Shown here: in pieces, positions 16,890 to 25,500 of the stretch
Layout: the number at the start of each line of letters is the position of its first letter
How positions within the stretch are numbered: the stretch's first letter is position 1
From: Caldilinea sp. CFX5
GTDB lineage: Bacteria > Chloroflexota > Anaerolineae > Caldilineales > Caldilineaceae
Assembly (NCBI GenBank): GCA_021405325.1
Contig: QWII01000065.1
Span: 1-53,527 of the forward strand
Direction of reading: 5' to 3'
DNA length: 53,527 nt
Program-made: the position numbers and the translations under genes
The notes under the pieces: generated by a model
What the model was told of the DNA's origin: nothing
Databases searched by the model: none
The model's input: only the letters and a program-made list of their open reading frames with translations

Positions 16890-17801
16890 TTAAACCCGTA
16901 ACCGTGGGTCTAACACATCGCGTAGACCATCGCCCAAAAAGTAAATAGCGAGGACGGTGGTCGTTAACAGCAAACCGGGGAAGGTGGAGATCCACCAGGC
17001 GGTCATCAAGTAGTTGCGCCCGTCGGCCACCATTGCACCCCAAGTGGGAATCAAGGGCGAAATGCCCAACCCCAAAAAGGTGAGCGATGATTCGGCCAGA
17101 ATGGCGCCGCCAACGCCCTGTGTCGCCAGTACGATGACCGGCGTCCAGACATTGGGCAAGAGATGGCGTAGGATCAACCGACCGCTGGACAGACCGATAC
17201 AGTTGGCGGCTTCAATAAAGGGCTGTTCGCGGAGGCTCAACACGGCGCCGCGCACAATCCGCGCATAGCCGACCCAACTGCTAATTCCCAATACAAGGAT
17301 AACATTGTTCAGCCCAGTTCCCAAGACGGCCATGATGGCGATTGCTAATAAGATAAAAGGCACGGCCAATTGGACATCCACCAGCCGCATGATCAGCGTA
17401 TCGACCGTTTTGCCGAAGTAGCCGCTCAGTAAGCCCATCGGCACGCCAATTAACCCGGCCACTACCACCACTGTAATGCCGACCAATAACGAAACGCGCC
17501 CGCCGTAGATCATGCGTGAGAGCATGTCACGGCCCAGCGCATCGGTACCCAGCAAGTGAAAAGTATTTTGGTCGGAAGTCGAGAAGGGTGGTAATTGCAC
17601 CCGCGCCGGTTCCTGTTCACCGGGCGGGTAAGGGGCGATCAATGGCGCCGCCAGGGCCACCAGACAAATGAAAAGCAGAAACGCACTGCCCATTACTGCC
17701 CGTCGGCTGCGGCCAAAGCGCCGCCAGAGGGTCGCTGACCGTTTTGGTTCCAACAAGGGGGCCGGCACGCCAGGGTGCGCTATCGCAGTTTGTGTGGTCA
17801 T
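16890..17801 (-). CDS. ABC transporter permease, DppC/OppC type
   Basis: A 303-residue inner-membrane permease. The N-terminal OppC segment includes SRRAVMGSAFLLFICLVALAA. The core has the signature loop (GISSWVGYARIVRGAVLSLREQPFIEAA) where the ATPase docks, and the ending GDGLRDVLDPRLRV is typical of this family. A TTG at 17807 lies two codons upstream, but the ATG at 17801 is preferred. It pairs with the DppB-like permease upstream and the family 5 binding protein. No ATPase gene is in this cluster. Confidence 0.92.
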   Translation of the reverse strand: MTTQTAIAHPGVPAPLLEPKRSATLWRRFGRSRRAVMGSAFLLFICLVALAAPLIAPYPPGEQEPARVQLPPFSTSDQNTFHLLGTDALGRDMLSRMIYGGRVSLLVGITVVVVAGLIGVPMGLLSGYFGKTVDTLIMRLVDVQLAVPFILLAIAIMAVLGTGLNNVILVLGISSWVGYARIVRGAVLSLREQPFIEAANCIGLSSGRLILRHLLPNVWTPVIVLATQGVGGAILAESSLTFLGLGISPLIPTWGAMVADGRNYLMTAWWISTFPGLLLTTTVLAIYFLGDGLRDVLDPRLRV

Positions 17802-17825
17802 AGCCAATACTTTGTGTTGCTATGG

Positions 17826-17865
17826 CTTTTCGTAGGGGCACGATAGTTCGTGCCCCTACGAAAAG
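17826..17865. repeat. Perfect palindrome, CGTAGGGGCACGA arms
   Basis: The arms CTTTTCGTAGGGGCACGA and TCGTGCCCCTACGAAAAG flank a four-base loop, between the two permease genes. It shares the CGTAGGGGC edge with the larger palindrome at 38259-38325. Confidence 0.92.
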
Positions 17866-17879
17866 TGTTTTGTGGTTAC

Positions 17880-18812
17880 TTAGCTGTTGCTGCGGTCGTA
17901 GCGGATCCGCGGATCAAGGTAGACATACAAAATATCCACCGTCAGATTGAGAAAGACATAGACGACCGAGATCACCAGCACCGCGGCCTGCACCATCGGG
18001 TAATCGCGTGCGTTGATCGATTGAAGCGCCAACCGTCCCACACCCGGCCAGGCAAAGATGCTTTCGGTGATGACGGCGCCGCCAAAGAGCGCACCCAGTT
18101 GCAGGCCAACCACCGTGACCAGCGGAATCAAGATGTTGCGCAAGGCATGACGCATGATCACCACCCGTTCACGCAAGCCCTTGGCGCGCGCCGTGCGCAC
18201 ATAATCTTCGCCCAGCACATCCAACATGCCCGAACGCACCAGGCGTGTTACCAATGCCATCAAGACCGACCCTAGCGTAATCGCCGGCAGCACAAGATGC
18301 CCCAATGTGCCACGCCCGGAGGTCGGAAACCAGCCGAGGGCGACGGAAAAGACCAGGATCAACATGATCCCCAGCCAATAGGGGGGGATCGCCTGCCCGA
18401 TCATTGCCAGCCCGGTGCCGAGGTAATCCCAGAAGGTGTCCCGTTTCAATGCCGATAACATGCCAATCGGAATCGCCACACTGAGCGAAAAGAGCAGCGC
18501 CGCCGCCGACAATTGCAAGGTGGCCGGCATCCGCTCCATCAAGACCTCAATCGCCGGTTCCTGAAAGAAGAGGGACTCCCCCAGGTCGCCCTGCAAGGCG
18601 CGCCCCAGAAAGACGGCATATTGTACCGGAATCGGCTTGTCCAACCCCCACTTGGCCTTTGCCTCGGCAATCTGCTCCGGCGATGCACTCTCCACTAGCA
18701 GCAGCGACACCGGATCGCCCGGCGCCAATCGCAGCAGGAAGAAGACCAACACCGACACCCCCCACACCACCACCACCGACTGGATCAACCGGCGGCGAAT
18801 ATATGCGCCCAT
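17880..18812 (-). CDS. ABC transporter permease, DppB/OppB type
   Basis: A 310-residue inner-membrane permease. The start MGAYIRRRLIQSVVVVWGVS, the SLLFSLSVAIPIG helix, the signature EDYVRTARAKGLRERVVIMRHALRN and the end YVYLDPRIRY are those of the peptide/nickel importer family. It forms the transmembrane channel together with the DppC-like partner. AAGGTG lies upstream of the ATG. A GTAGACAG array separates it from the binding-protein gene, so its mRNA would carry a large hairpin between the two cistrons. Confidence 0.92.
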   Translation of the reverse strand: MGAYIRRRLIQSVVVVWGVSVLVFFLLRLAPGDPVSLLLVESASPEQIAEAKAKWGLDKPIPVQYAVFLGRALQGDLGESLFFQEPAIEVLMERMPATLQLSAAALLFSLSVAIPIGMLSALKRDTFWDYLGTGLAMIGQAIPPYWLGIMLILVFSVALGWFPTSGRGTLGHLVLPAITLGSVLMALVTRLVRSGMLDVLGEDYVRTARAKGLRERVVIMRHALRNILIPLVTVVGLQLGALFGGAVITESIFAWPGVGRLALQSINARDYPMVQAAVLVISVVYVFLNLTVDILYVYLDPRIRYDRSNS

Positions 18813-18831
18813 GAGTTCTACACCTTATCAT

Positions 18832-18938
18832 AAGTAGACAGGTAGACAGGTAGACAGGTAAACAGGGAGACAGGGAGACAGGGAGACAGGTAGATATGTC
18901 CTATTCCCTGTGTACCTGTCTACCTATCTACCTATTTA
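18832..18938. repeat. Self-complementary GTAGACAG/GGAGACAG array
   Basis: Left units of GTAGACAG and GGAGACAG face right units of CTGTCTAC, CTATCTAC and CTATTTAC. The TAA stop of the binding-protein gene (18936-18938) is inside the final right-arm unit. It uses the same unit as the array at 11912-12014. Confidence 0.93.
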
Positions 18939-20501
18939 CCCACTCACACCCAACCCATTCCACGGTCGCGTCGTATCCGGCGAGTAGGCTTCAAAGCCGG
19001 TGACTCGTTTGCGTACGGCCCAGATGTTCTCCTGGCGATAGAGTTGGATCTCGACTGATTGGTCGTAGATCTGCTTCTGGATCTGTTTGTAGAGTTCGTC
19101 GGCCTTCGTGCCATCCACTTCGACGCAGACTTGATTGATCAACTCCTGGAAGGCGGGGTTTTGTGGGCCGAAGCCGGAGCCATAGGTGTCGGTGATATAG
19201 AAGACTTTGTATTGGTTGCAGGGATTGTTGGCCTTGCCGCCTTGTTGGAGCGCCAGATCATAGCTGCCCGATTTGCGCGCTTCGGTGTAGGCGCCCGGCT
19301 CCAGGAATTGCAGATCTACTTCAAAGCCGATCTCTTGCAGGGCGCCGGCAATATACTCCATCACCTCTTTCCCCTTGGCGAACCAGAAGGGATGCGCTTT
19401 CATCTCGATCTTGGTGCCGGCGGCAATGCCGGCCTTGTCCAACAGCCGACGTGCTTCGTCGGGGTCGTAGGGCATGGGGGTCAAGCTCTCATCGTAACCG
19501 AGCGTTCCCTGGGGAATATGACCGCCAATCACCTGTCCGGCCTTGACAATGTTTTTGACCAGGGCTTCGCGATCAATGGCATAGTTGACCGCCAACCGGG
19601 CGTCGGGATTGTTAAAGGGGGGACGATTCTGTTGCGTCAACAGGTAGAGGTGATCCAACGATGGGCGACGGAAGATCGCAATGTTTTCATCCTTTGCCAG
19701 CTCCTCGGCCAGCTCGCCGCTGACATTAGCAATAATATCCACTTCGCCGGAACGCAACGCCGCCACACGGGTCGCCTCCTCGCTGATCGGGCGATAGCGC
19801 AGCCGCTGGACTTTGGCCAACTCCGGCTGCCAATAATCCTCAAAACGCTCGCCCAGCCAATACTCACCCTTGACATATTCGAGATGGCGGTAGGGGCCGC
19901 TGCCGACAGCCTTCTCCCAGAAATTTTCACCATGCTCCTCCGCCGATTTTTTCGAGAGAATGTGTTCACCCATCAGCAGGTTGAACAACGGCGCTGGCTT
20001 GGCGCAATTGAAGACTGCTGTATAGTCATCCGGCGTATCGACCCCGGTTAGCAGATCGATAAAGGCAGTTGAGTGTTGAAAATCCGGGTTGGCGAGGAGA
20101 CGCTCATAGGTAAATTTGACATCGGCTGAAGTGAGCGGCGAGCCATCATGGAACTTGGCCCCTTCCCGCATCTTCGCCGTCCAGACGGTGCCCTCCGCGT
20201 TGCTGCTCCACTCGGTGCCCACCCACGGGATCTGGGTGCCATCCGGCGCAACGTCAAAGAGTTGGTCGTAGATACAGCGATTGATCTCGCCTTCCATACG
20301 ACCACCGATCAATTGCGGATCTTGGGTGCGCAGATCATCGCCGCGCGACCAGACAATCTCCGTCATGGCCGCGCTGCCCGCCGAGCCGCCGCTCGTCGGG
20401 CCAATAGCTTGACAGGCGGTTAAGAGTTGTGACAAGAGGGGCAAACTCAGCCCAACACCGGTGGCCTGCAAAAACCGCCGCCGCGAAAATGCAGTTGACA
20501 T
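18936..20501 (-). CDS. ABC transporter substrate-binding protein, family 5 (peptide/nickel type)
   Basis: A 521-residue extracytoplasmic solute receptor. The signal sequence has a twin-arginine motif (SRRRFLQATGVGLSLPLLS) followed by a lipobox (LLTAC), so it appears to be a Tat-exported lipoprotein. The mature part matches the SBP_bac_5 family (LRTQDPQLIGGRMEGEINRC, WTAKMREGAKFHDGSPLTSA, AVNYAIDREALVKNIVKAGQ). Substrates may be oligopeptides, glycosides or metal chelates. AAGGAG is seven bases before the ATG; the TTG two codons upstream is not needed. A near-consensus promoter lies ~100 nt upstream. It heads the operon with two permeases and the lactonase. Confidence 0.93.
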   Translation of the reverse strand: MSTAFSRRRFLQATGVGLSLPLLSQLLTACQAIGPTSGGSAGSAAMTEIVWSRGDDLRTQDPQLIGGRMEGEINRCIYDQLFDVAPDGTQIPWVGTEWSSNAEGTVWTAKMREGAKFHDGSPLTSADVKFTYERLLANPDFQHSTAFIDLLTGVDTPDDYTAVFNCAKPAPLFNLLMGEHILSKKSAEEHGENFWEKAVGSGPYRHLEYVKGEYWLGERFEDYWQPELAKVQRLRYRPISEEATRVAALRSGEVDIIANVSGELAEELAKDENIAIFRRPSLDHLYLLTQQNRPPFNNPDARLAVNYAIDREALVKNIVKAGQVIGGHIPQGTLGYDESLTPMPYDPDEARRLLDKAGIAAGTKIEMKAHPFWFAKGKEVMEYIAGALQEIGFEVDLQFLEPGAYTEARKSGSYDLALQQGGKANNPCNQYKVFYITDTYGSGFGPQNPAFQELINQVCVEVDGTKADELYKQIQKQIYDQSVEIQLYRQENIWAVRKRVTGFEAYSPDTTRPWNGLGVSG

Positions 20502-20600
20502 GGACAATCTCCTTCTTGGTTCGTGAAAGTAGCAAAATTGGGATGGACATCATCTACATACTGTGGGGAGAACGCTCCCCTGTGCCTAGCAGTCGCTCTG

Positions 20601-20630
20601 ATTATAAACAGGAGGTGGGCAAGCTGTCAA
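20601..20630 (-). promoter_or_regulatory. Sigma-70 type promoter of the binding-protein operon
   Basis: On the minus strand a TTGACA box (20625-20630) and a TATAAT box (20601-20606) are separated by 18 bases. Both hexamers match consensus. The predicted transcript starts about 93 nt before the ATG. Confidence 0.75.
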
Positions 20631-20649
20631 AGTGCTTTTTTGTCCCAAG

Positions 20650-20700
20650 GGTTGGGTGATTCGGTGGTTGAGCTTGTCGAAACCACCGAATCACCCAACC
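20650..20700. repeat. Hairpin with GAGCTTGTCGA loop (stem variant 2)
   Basis: The stem GGTTGGGTGATTCGGTGGTT pairs with AACCACCGAATCACCCAACC around the same loop as the hairpin at 15693-15738. The last base is the first base of the SDR stop codon (20700-20702, read on the minus strand). Confidence 0.92.
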
Positions 20701-21464
20701 TATGCCACGCTCAAGCCGCCGTCGATCACAAAGTAGGCGCCGGTGGCGTAGCTGGCGTCGTCGCTACATAAGAAGGCGATCATGGGGGCAATTTCGTCGG
20801 GGCGGCCCAGGCGACCTAAGGGGGCGCGGGCGCTGATCATCTGCTCGCGACCGCTGGGGTTAGGGTGAACATCGTGGTTGGGCGTCCGTTCCAGGGCGCC
20901 GGGACAGACCGCGTTGCACCGAATGCCATAGCTGGCATAGTGGACGGCGATGTAGCGTGTCAGGCCGATCAGCCCATGTTTGCCGCTCATGTAGGCCGGG
21001 TTGACCGAACGCCCGTTGAGCGCCGTCACCGAAGCGACGATGACAAGCGCCCCGCCCTCGCCCTGTTTGACCAGTTGCGCCAGACCATGTTTGCAGGTTA
21101 GGTAGACGCCCCGGTAATTGACATCATGGGTGCGATCCCAGACTTCCTCCGGCAGTTCATGCAGCTTCACATCCGCGGTATGCAACTGAATGCCCGCATT
21201 CGCCACCACCAGATCGAGCCGCCCAAAGTGTTCAACTGTCCGCGCCACTGCTGCCGCCATTTGGTCGCCAACGCTGACATCGGCGGGAAGGGCGAGGGCG
21301 GCATGACCGGCCGCCGTCAATTCCGCGGCGACGGCTTGTACGCCTGCTGCCGGCAACCCGACACAAGCCACTTTCGCGCCTTCGGCTGTCATCAAGCGCG
21401 CTGTCGCCGCGCCGATGCCGCTGCCCGCACCGGTAATCAAGGCGACTTTTTCGCTGAGTTTCAT
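20700..21464 (-). CDS. SDR family NAD(P)-dependent oxidoreductase
   Basis: A 254-residue classical short-chain dehydrogenase/reductase. The cofactor motif TGAGSGIG, the NAG structural motif (VVANAGIQ), the catalytic Ser in VASVTALNG and YxxxK (YMSGKHG) are all present. The end (YATGAYFVIDGGLSVA) is that of the FabG/glucose-dehydrogenase-like group. It reduces or oxidises a carbonyl/hydroxyl substrate that cannot be identified. AAAGGG precedes the ATG. It stands alone, between the hairpin at its stop and a MITE copy upstream. Confidence 0.93.
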   Translation of the reverse strand: MKLSEKVALITGAGSGIGAATARLMTAEGAKVACVGLPAAGVQAVAAELTAAGHAALALPADVSVGDQMAAAVARTVEHFGRLDLVVANAGIQLHTADVKLHELPEEVWDRTHDVNYRGVYLTCKHGLAQLVKQGEGGALVIVASVTALNGRSVNPAYMSGKHGLIGLTRYIAVHYASYGIRCNAVCPGALERTPNHDVHPNPSGREQMISARAPLGRLGRPDEIAPMIAFLCSDDASYATGAYFVIDGGLSVA

Positions 21465-21550
21465 GATTTGTCCCTTTCGTTGCTTTCTCCAAACCGCAAT
21501 ATCATCAATTGGTTGTCCTGTTCCATCAACGAAGCCCTGCGGAGTAACGC

Positions 21551-21710
21551 GGTAGTAAAGACTAATGAAGGTTATTTAATTGTTTCGGTAATCCTTGGAA
21601 CTTGTCACGCCGGCGGCGATGACCTCCAGTTACCGCTTTATTTTCGTAACGTTCATGAGTCTTCCCTCGGCGCCCCGAAGACTAAAGTCCTAAAGTCTTT
21701 ACTACCGATG
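21551..21710. mobile_element. MITE-like dispersed repeat, copy 2
   Basis: The left end GGTAGTAAAGACTAATGAA and the right end (AAAGTCTTTACTACC) form terminal inverted repeats. The core is that of copy 1 (TTTCGGTAATCCTTGG, GAACTTGTCACGCCGGCGGC, GTTACCGCTTTATTTTCG). Additional CTTCGGGGCGCC-type hairpin sequence lies inside the right end, mirrored relative to copy 1. It contains no gene. Confidence 0.82.
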
Positions 21711-21768
21711 ATCACCCTGGTAATCGGCTAACATGTAGGCCATATTCCCATCTAATTTTATCAAGCGT

Positions 21769-21797
21769 TAGACATCTATATAAAATTTGCGTATGAT
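21769..21797 (+). promoter_or_regulatory. Sigma-70 type promoter of the sugar ABC operon
   Basis: TAGACA (21769-21774) and TATGAT (21792-21797) are spaced 17 bases apart, each one mismatch from consensus. The leader to the ATG would be about 160 nt. Confidence 0.6.
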
Positions 21798-21963
21798 GAA
21801 GGCGCTCTCCCCTGCGGCAGAGGATAGCAAACACTAGCACGGCTGCCGCGTCAGTCGCCGCCAGGCGAAGATCTTTGAACGGTTTGAGCAAATGACTCAA
21901 ACAGTGTTGTTTTGCTATTGCCCAACTAACACGCAAAACAACCGGCCAGGAAAGGAATCACCT

Positions 21964-23316
21964 ATGAAACTCGGACGGATAGCAACGTTGCTGCTGCTCG
22001 TTGTCTCTCTGCTCGCGACTGCTTGCGTCGCCCCGCGTGCACCGGGGGCGCCGGCCGGCGGCGCCGGCAACACTGCCGGTAGCGCGGCGCAAGCCGGTCC
22101 CAGCGGCCATGTCGAATTTTGGCATTTTTGGGGTTCACCCGTGCGGCGCACCGCCATCCGCCGGATTGTGGCGATGTGCCAGGAACAGTTGCCGAATGTG
22201 CAGATTACCGAAACCTTCAAGCCCTTTGGCGATATTTGGACGGCCAACATTGCCGCCGTGGCCGCCGGCACCGGGATGCCCGATATTATCGTGGAGGATC
22301 GTCCTCTCCTGCCCCAACGGGCGCGTGATGAGATCGCCACCAACCTGCAACCCTACATCGATCGCGATAAATTTGACACGTCGGTTTTCTGGCCCTTTAC
22401 CTGGCAGGAAACGCTCTATGAAGGGAACAGCTATGGCATTCCTTTTGAAACGGATGTGCGCGTCCTGATCTGGAATAAGCAAGCCTTCGCCGACGCCGGT
22501 CTTGACCCGGAAAAGCCACCGGTCACCTGGGACGATCTGGAGACGTATGCCAACGCGCTCGACATCAAGAATGACGACGGCACTTACAAACGCATTGGCT
22601 TTTTCCCGCTCTGGAAAGCCGGCCCGGACTTCTGGGCGCGCACCAATGGCTGGCAACAAGTTGTTGACGGCAAACCCAACTACAACGATCCGGCCTTTAT
22701 CGAGACGCTGACCTGGATCAAGGGCTGGGTGGATCGTTATGGCGGCTGGCAGAACTTGCAAAATTATGCCGCCAGCTATGCCTCACCCCCGAATGACATC
22801 TTTATGTCCGGCGCCACGCCGATGGTGGTTGATGTCGCGGGCTACCTTTCCCAGTTAAACTTCTACCGCCCCCAGGCAACGCTGGCCGATGGCAGTACCA
22901 CCCGCATGGAGTGGGGTGTGGGTGGTCTGCCCTACAAGACCGCCCCGGCCAACTGGAGCGGCGGCTTTGCCCTGTCGATTCCCCGTGGCGCACCCAATGC
23001 GGATGCTGCCTGGGAAGTGATTAAGTGTATGACTAGCGAAGCCGGCCAGGAATCCTGGTCGCGCGATACGCTCGCTATCCCTACTATCCAATCGCTGGCG
23101 ACCAACCCGATCCTCATGGCCGACCCCTACTGGGATGATGTCATGGCGGCCATGGAGAACAGCCAGGGCAGCGTCTATGTGCCGGAGTACCCGAACTTTA
23201 CCCAAGAGGCCAACACCCGCTATGAATTGGTCTGGACCGGCGAATTAACCCCGGAACAGATGGCCGAACAAACCCAGCAAGCTATTGAGCAGACGATGGC
23301 GCAGAGTGGTCAGTGA
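21964..23316 (+). CDS. ABC transporter substrate-binding lipoprotein, family 1 (sugar type)
   Basis: A 450-residue extracellular solute-binding protein. The signal peptide ends in the lipobox LLATAC, followed by a Gly/Ala-rich tether. The mature domain starts VEFWHFWGSPVRRTAI and has the family 1 pattern (TGMPDIIVEDRPLL, YGIPFETDVRVLIWNKQAF, WSGGFALSIPRGAPNADAAW). Ligands of this group are oligosaccharides or glycerol-3-phosphate-like molecules. The start was chosen because AGGAAAGGA lies about eight bases upstream and it begins a normal signal peptide. The TGA stop (23314-23316) is part of the following GAGACAGT array. It is first in an operon with two permeases. Confidence 0.93.
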   Translation: MKLGRIATLLLLVVSLLATACVAPRAPGAPAGGAGNTAGSAAQAGPSGHVEFWHFWGSPVRRTAIRRIVAMCQEQLPNVQITETFKPFGDIWTANIAAVAAGTGMPDIIVEDRPLLPQRARDEIATNLQPYIDRDKFDTSVFWPFTWQETLYEGNSYGIPFETDVRVLIWNKQAFADAGLDPEKPPVTWDDLETYANALDIKNDDGTYKRIGFFPLWKAGPDFWARTNGWQQVVDGKPNYNDPAFIETLTWIKGWVDRYGGWQNLQNYAASYASPPNDIFMSGATPMVVDVAGYLSQLNFYRPQATLADGSTTRMEWGVGGLPYKTAPANWSGGFALSIPRGAPNADAAWEVIKCMTSEAGQESWSRDTLAIPTIQSLATNPILMADPYWDDVMAAMENSQGSVYVPEYPNFTQEANTRYELVWTGELTPEQMAEQTQQAIEQTMAQSGQ

Positions 23317-23408
23317 GACAGTGAGACAGTAAGACAGTGAGACAGTAAGACAGTAAGACAGTAAGACAGTCACTGACCTACTGACCTACTGTCTTACTGT
23401 CTCACTGA
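23311..23408. repeat. Self-complementary GAGACAGT array at the binding-protein stop
   Basis: Seven or more units of (A/T)GAGACAG and TAAGACAG are followed by CACTGACCTACTG and units of their complement (ACTGTCTTACTGTCTCACTG). The stop codon of the upstream gene is the first TGA of the array. The hairpin lies between the binding-protein and permease cistrons, where it could lower permease expression or stabilise the upstream message. Confidence 0.94.
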
Positions 23409-23436
23409 AGTCTAGGATGAACAAGGAGCTTCTTTG

Positions 23437-24393
23437 ATGGCCGTCACTGTTCCACAAACAACCTATACACCCAAGCGGCCCTGGTTTACACCGGCGCACC
23501 GCGAAGCGCTCAACGGTTGGCTCTTCGCTTTGCCCTGGCTGCTGGGCCTGATCCTCTTTACGGCGGGGCCGATGCTTTTCTCGTTCTATGCCGGTTTTAC
23601 CCGTTACAATATCACCACGGCGCCCGAGTGGATCGGCTGGCAGAATTATCGGGCCATTGCCCGGGATGATTTCTTCTGGACGGCGCTCTATAACACCTTC
23701 TGGATGGTGCTGATCCGCACGCCGTTAGTGCTACTTGTTTCGTTGGGTATTGCCTTGTTGCTGAATATCGATCTGCCCGGTGAAAAGTTCTTTCGCTCGA
23801 TCATCTATTTCCCCAATGTTCTCTCCGGCATTGCCGCTATCTTTCTCTGGGTATGGATTCTAGCGCCTAACGGCTTACTCAATCGCGGGCTGGCGCTGCT
23901 GGGCATTCAGGGGCCAGGCTGGTTTGTCGATCCCACTTGGACGAAACCGGGCATGGTGATCATGGGTCTTTGGTGGGTGGGGGGCAACATCCTGATCTAC
24001 CTGGCCGCGTTGAAAGGGATTCCGCGCACACTTTATGAAGCCGCTGAGATCGATGGCGCCAACGGCTGGACGCAGATGTTTTATATCACCTTGCCGCTCT
24101 TGACGCCGGCCATCTTCTTTGAACTGGTCACCGGTATCATTGGCGCTTTCCAGATTTTCACCACTGCTTATATCATCTCCGGCGTGAACGCGGCGACCGG
24201 CGGGCCGGGACAGTCGATGTTGTTCTATGTCCTCTATCTCTACAGCCGCGCCTTTGGCCGCGTCGGGCCGGCCGGCTTCCAAATGGGCTATGCCTCGGCG
24301 CTGGCCTGGATTCTCTTTCTGATTATTCTGGTGGTGACCTTAATTCAGTTGGGCCTGGCCAAACGGTGGGTCTATTATGAGAGTGAAGAGTAG
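23437..24393 (+). CDS. Sugar ABC transporter permease, MalF/UgpA type
   Basis: A 318-residue permease with six predicted membrane helices. The N-terminus LPWLLGLILFTAGPMLFSFY and the ATPase-docking loop EAAEIDGANGWTQMFYITLPLLTP are characteristic of the CUT1 family. AGGAG eight bases before the ATG supports this start over the TTG one codon upstream. It works with the binding protein before it and the MalG-like permease after it. The ATPase is not encoded here; CUT1 systems often share an MsmK/UgpC-type ATPase from elsewhere. Confidence 0.93.
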   Translation: MAVTVPQTTYTPKRPWFTPAHREALNGWLFALPWLLGLILFTAGPMLFSFYAGFTRYNITTAPEWIGWQNYRAIARDDFFWTALYNTFWMVLIRTPLVLLVSLGIALLLNIDLPGEKFFRSIIYFPNVLSGIAAIFLWVWILAPNGLLNRGLALLGIQGPGWFVDPTWTKPGMVIMGLWWVGGNILIYLAALKGIPRTLYEAAEIDGANGWTQMFYITLPLLTPAIFFELVTGIIGAFQIFTTAYIISGVNAATGGPGQSMLFYVLYLYSRAFGRVGPAGFQMGYASALAWILFLIILVVTLIQLGLAKRWVYYESEE

Positions 24394-24434
24394 CGCTTAC
24401 AGCCGCGACCGCCCGGTGAGGCGGCGAGACATCT

Positions 24435-25358
24435 ATGGAAACAACTGCTTACACACCGCTCGATAGCAATCAGGCTGAGACGGCACAACCGCAAGCGGAA
24501 ACAAGACGGTTTTCGGTGGGCCGTCTGGTTGCCTGGCTGGTGCTGGCGGCAATCGCCATTCTCTGGCTTACGCCATTGGTCTGGATGATTTCAACCTCGC
24601 TCAAGACGCCGCAGGATCTCTTCGGCTTTCGCTGGATTCCCGATCCCATTGCTTGGAATAACTATATTGACGCCTTTAGCTTTGGCATGTGGGAGCGCTG
24701 GGCGATTAACACGGTAGTCATCACCCTGATCAGCATGGTGGGCGTCGTCTTCTCCTCGGCGATGGTGGCCTATGCCTTTGCCCGGTTGCGTTGGTGGGGC
24801 CGCGAAACGCTCTTCAAACTGGTATTGGCGACGATGATGTTGCCCAGCGTCGTCACGTTGATCCCGCAATTCATTCTCTTTGCGCGGTTGCCGGCCTTTG
24901 GTCTGCAAGGATCGGAAGTTTGGGTTAACACCTTTTTGCCGCTCACCGTGCCGGCCTTTACCGCCAATGCCTTTTACATCTTTCTGCTGCGCCAGTTTAT
25001 GCGCGGCATTCCCAACGAGTTGACCGAAGCCGCCAAGATCGACGGCGCTTCAGAGATGCGCACCTGGTGGAGCATCATCATACCCCTCTCCAAACCGGCG
25101 TTGGCCGCCATTGCGATCTTCGCCTTTCAAGGCGCCTGGCAGGACTTTATGGGGCCGTTGATCTACCTGCAAAGTGAACGGCTCTACACGCTGCAAATCG
25201 GCCTACGTCAGTACGAGTTCGCCTTTGGCGGCTCCCCTGCCTGGAACTGGCTCATGGCTGCCAGCTTGATTGTCATGCTGCCGGTGCTGCTGGTCTTTCT
25301 TGCCTTCCAACGCTACTTCATCGAAGGCATCACCATCACCGGCATGGGTGGGCGCTGA
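24435..25358 (+). CDS. Carbohydrate ABC transporter permease, MalG/UgpE type
   Basis: A 307-residue permease. A 30-residue polar N-terminus precedes six helices. WLTPLVWMISTSLKTPQDLF and the docking loop ELTEAAKIDGASEMRTWWSI are family signatures, and the ending FQRYFIEGITITGMGGR is typical of MalG-like proteins. The ribosome site is weak. It is the last gene of the operon; a short perfect palindrome 60 nt downstream may end the transcript. Confidence 0.93.
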   Translation: METTAYTPLDSNQAETAQPQAETRRFSVGRLVAWLVLAAIAILWLTPLVWMISTSLKTPQDLFGFRWIPDPIAWNNYIDAFSFGMWERWAINTVVITLISMVGVVFSSAMVAYAFARLRWWGRETLFKLVLATMMLPSVVTLIPQFILFARLPAFGLQGSEVWVNTFLPLTVPAFTANAFYIFLLRQFMRGIPNELTEAAKIDGASEMRTWWSIIIPLSKPALAAIAIFAFQGAWQDFMGPLIYLQSERLYTLQIGLRQYEFAFGGSPAWNWLMAASLIVMLPVLLVFLAFQRYFIEGITITGMGGR

Positions 25359-25418
25359 TAAAGCGATGATTGTACTCATTGCAATAATGCGTCCAGCAAA
25401 TCTTGATCCCTTACTGTT

Positions 25419-25453
25419 CAGTTCCTCGCCGGTCACGGACCGGCGAGGAACTG
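25419..25453. repeat. Perfect palindrome between convergent genes
   Basis: The arms CAGTTCCTCGCCGGTC and GACCGGCGAGGAACTG flank a three-base loop. It lies between the permease and response-regulator stops and may serve as a bidirectional terminator, though no clear T-tract is present. Confidence 0.85.
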
Positions 25454-25500
25454 AAACCTTACGATTTTTCTTTTATCGACTGATGCTTGGGAATAATCAG

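Noticed and set aside
19059..20051. A 330-codon plus-strand frame opposite the peptide-binding protein
   Set aside because: The minus-strand gene has a Tat/lipobox signal and family 5 motifs; the opposite frame has no supporting feature.
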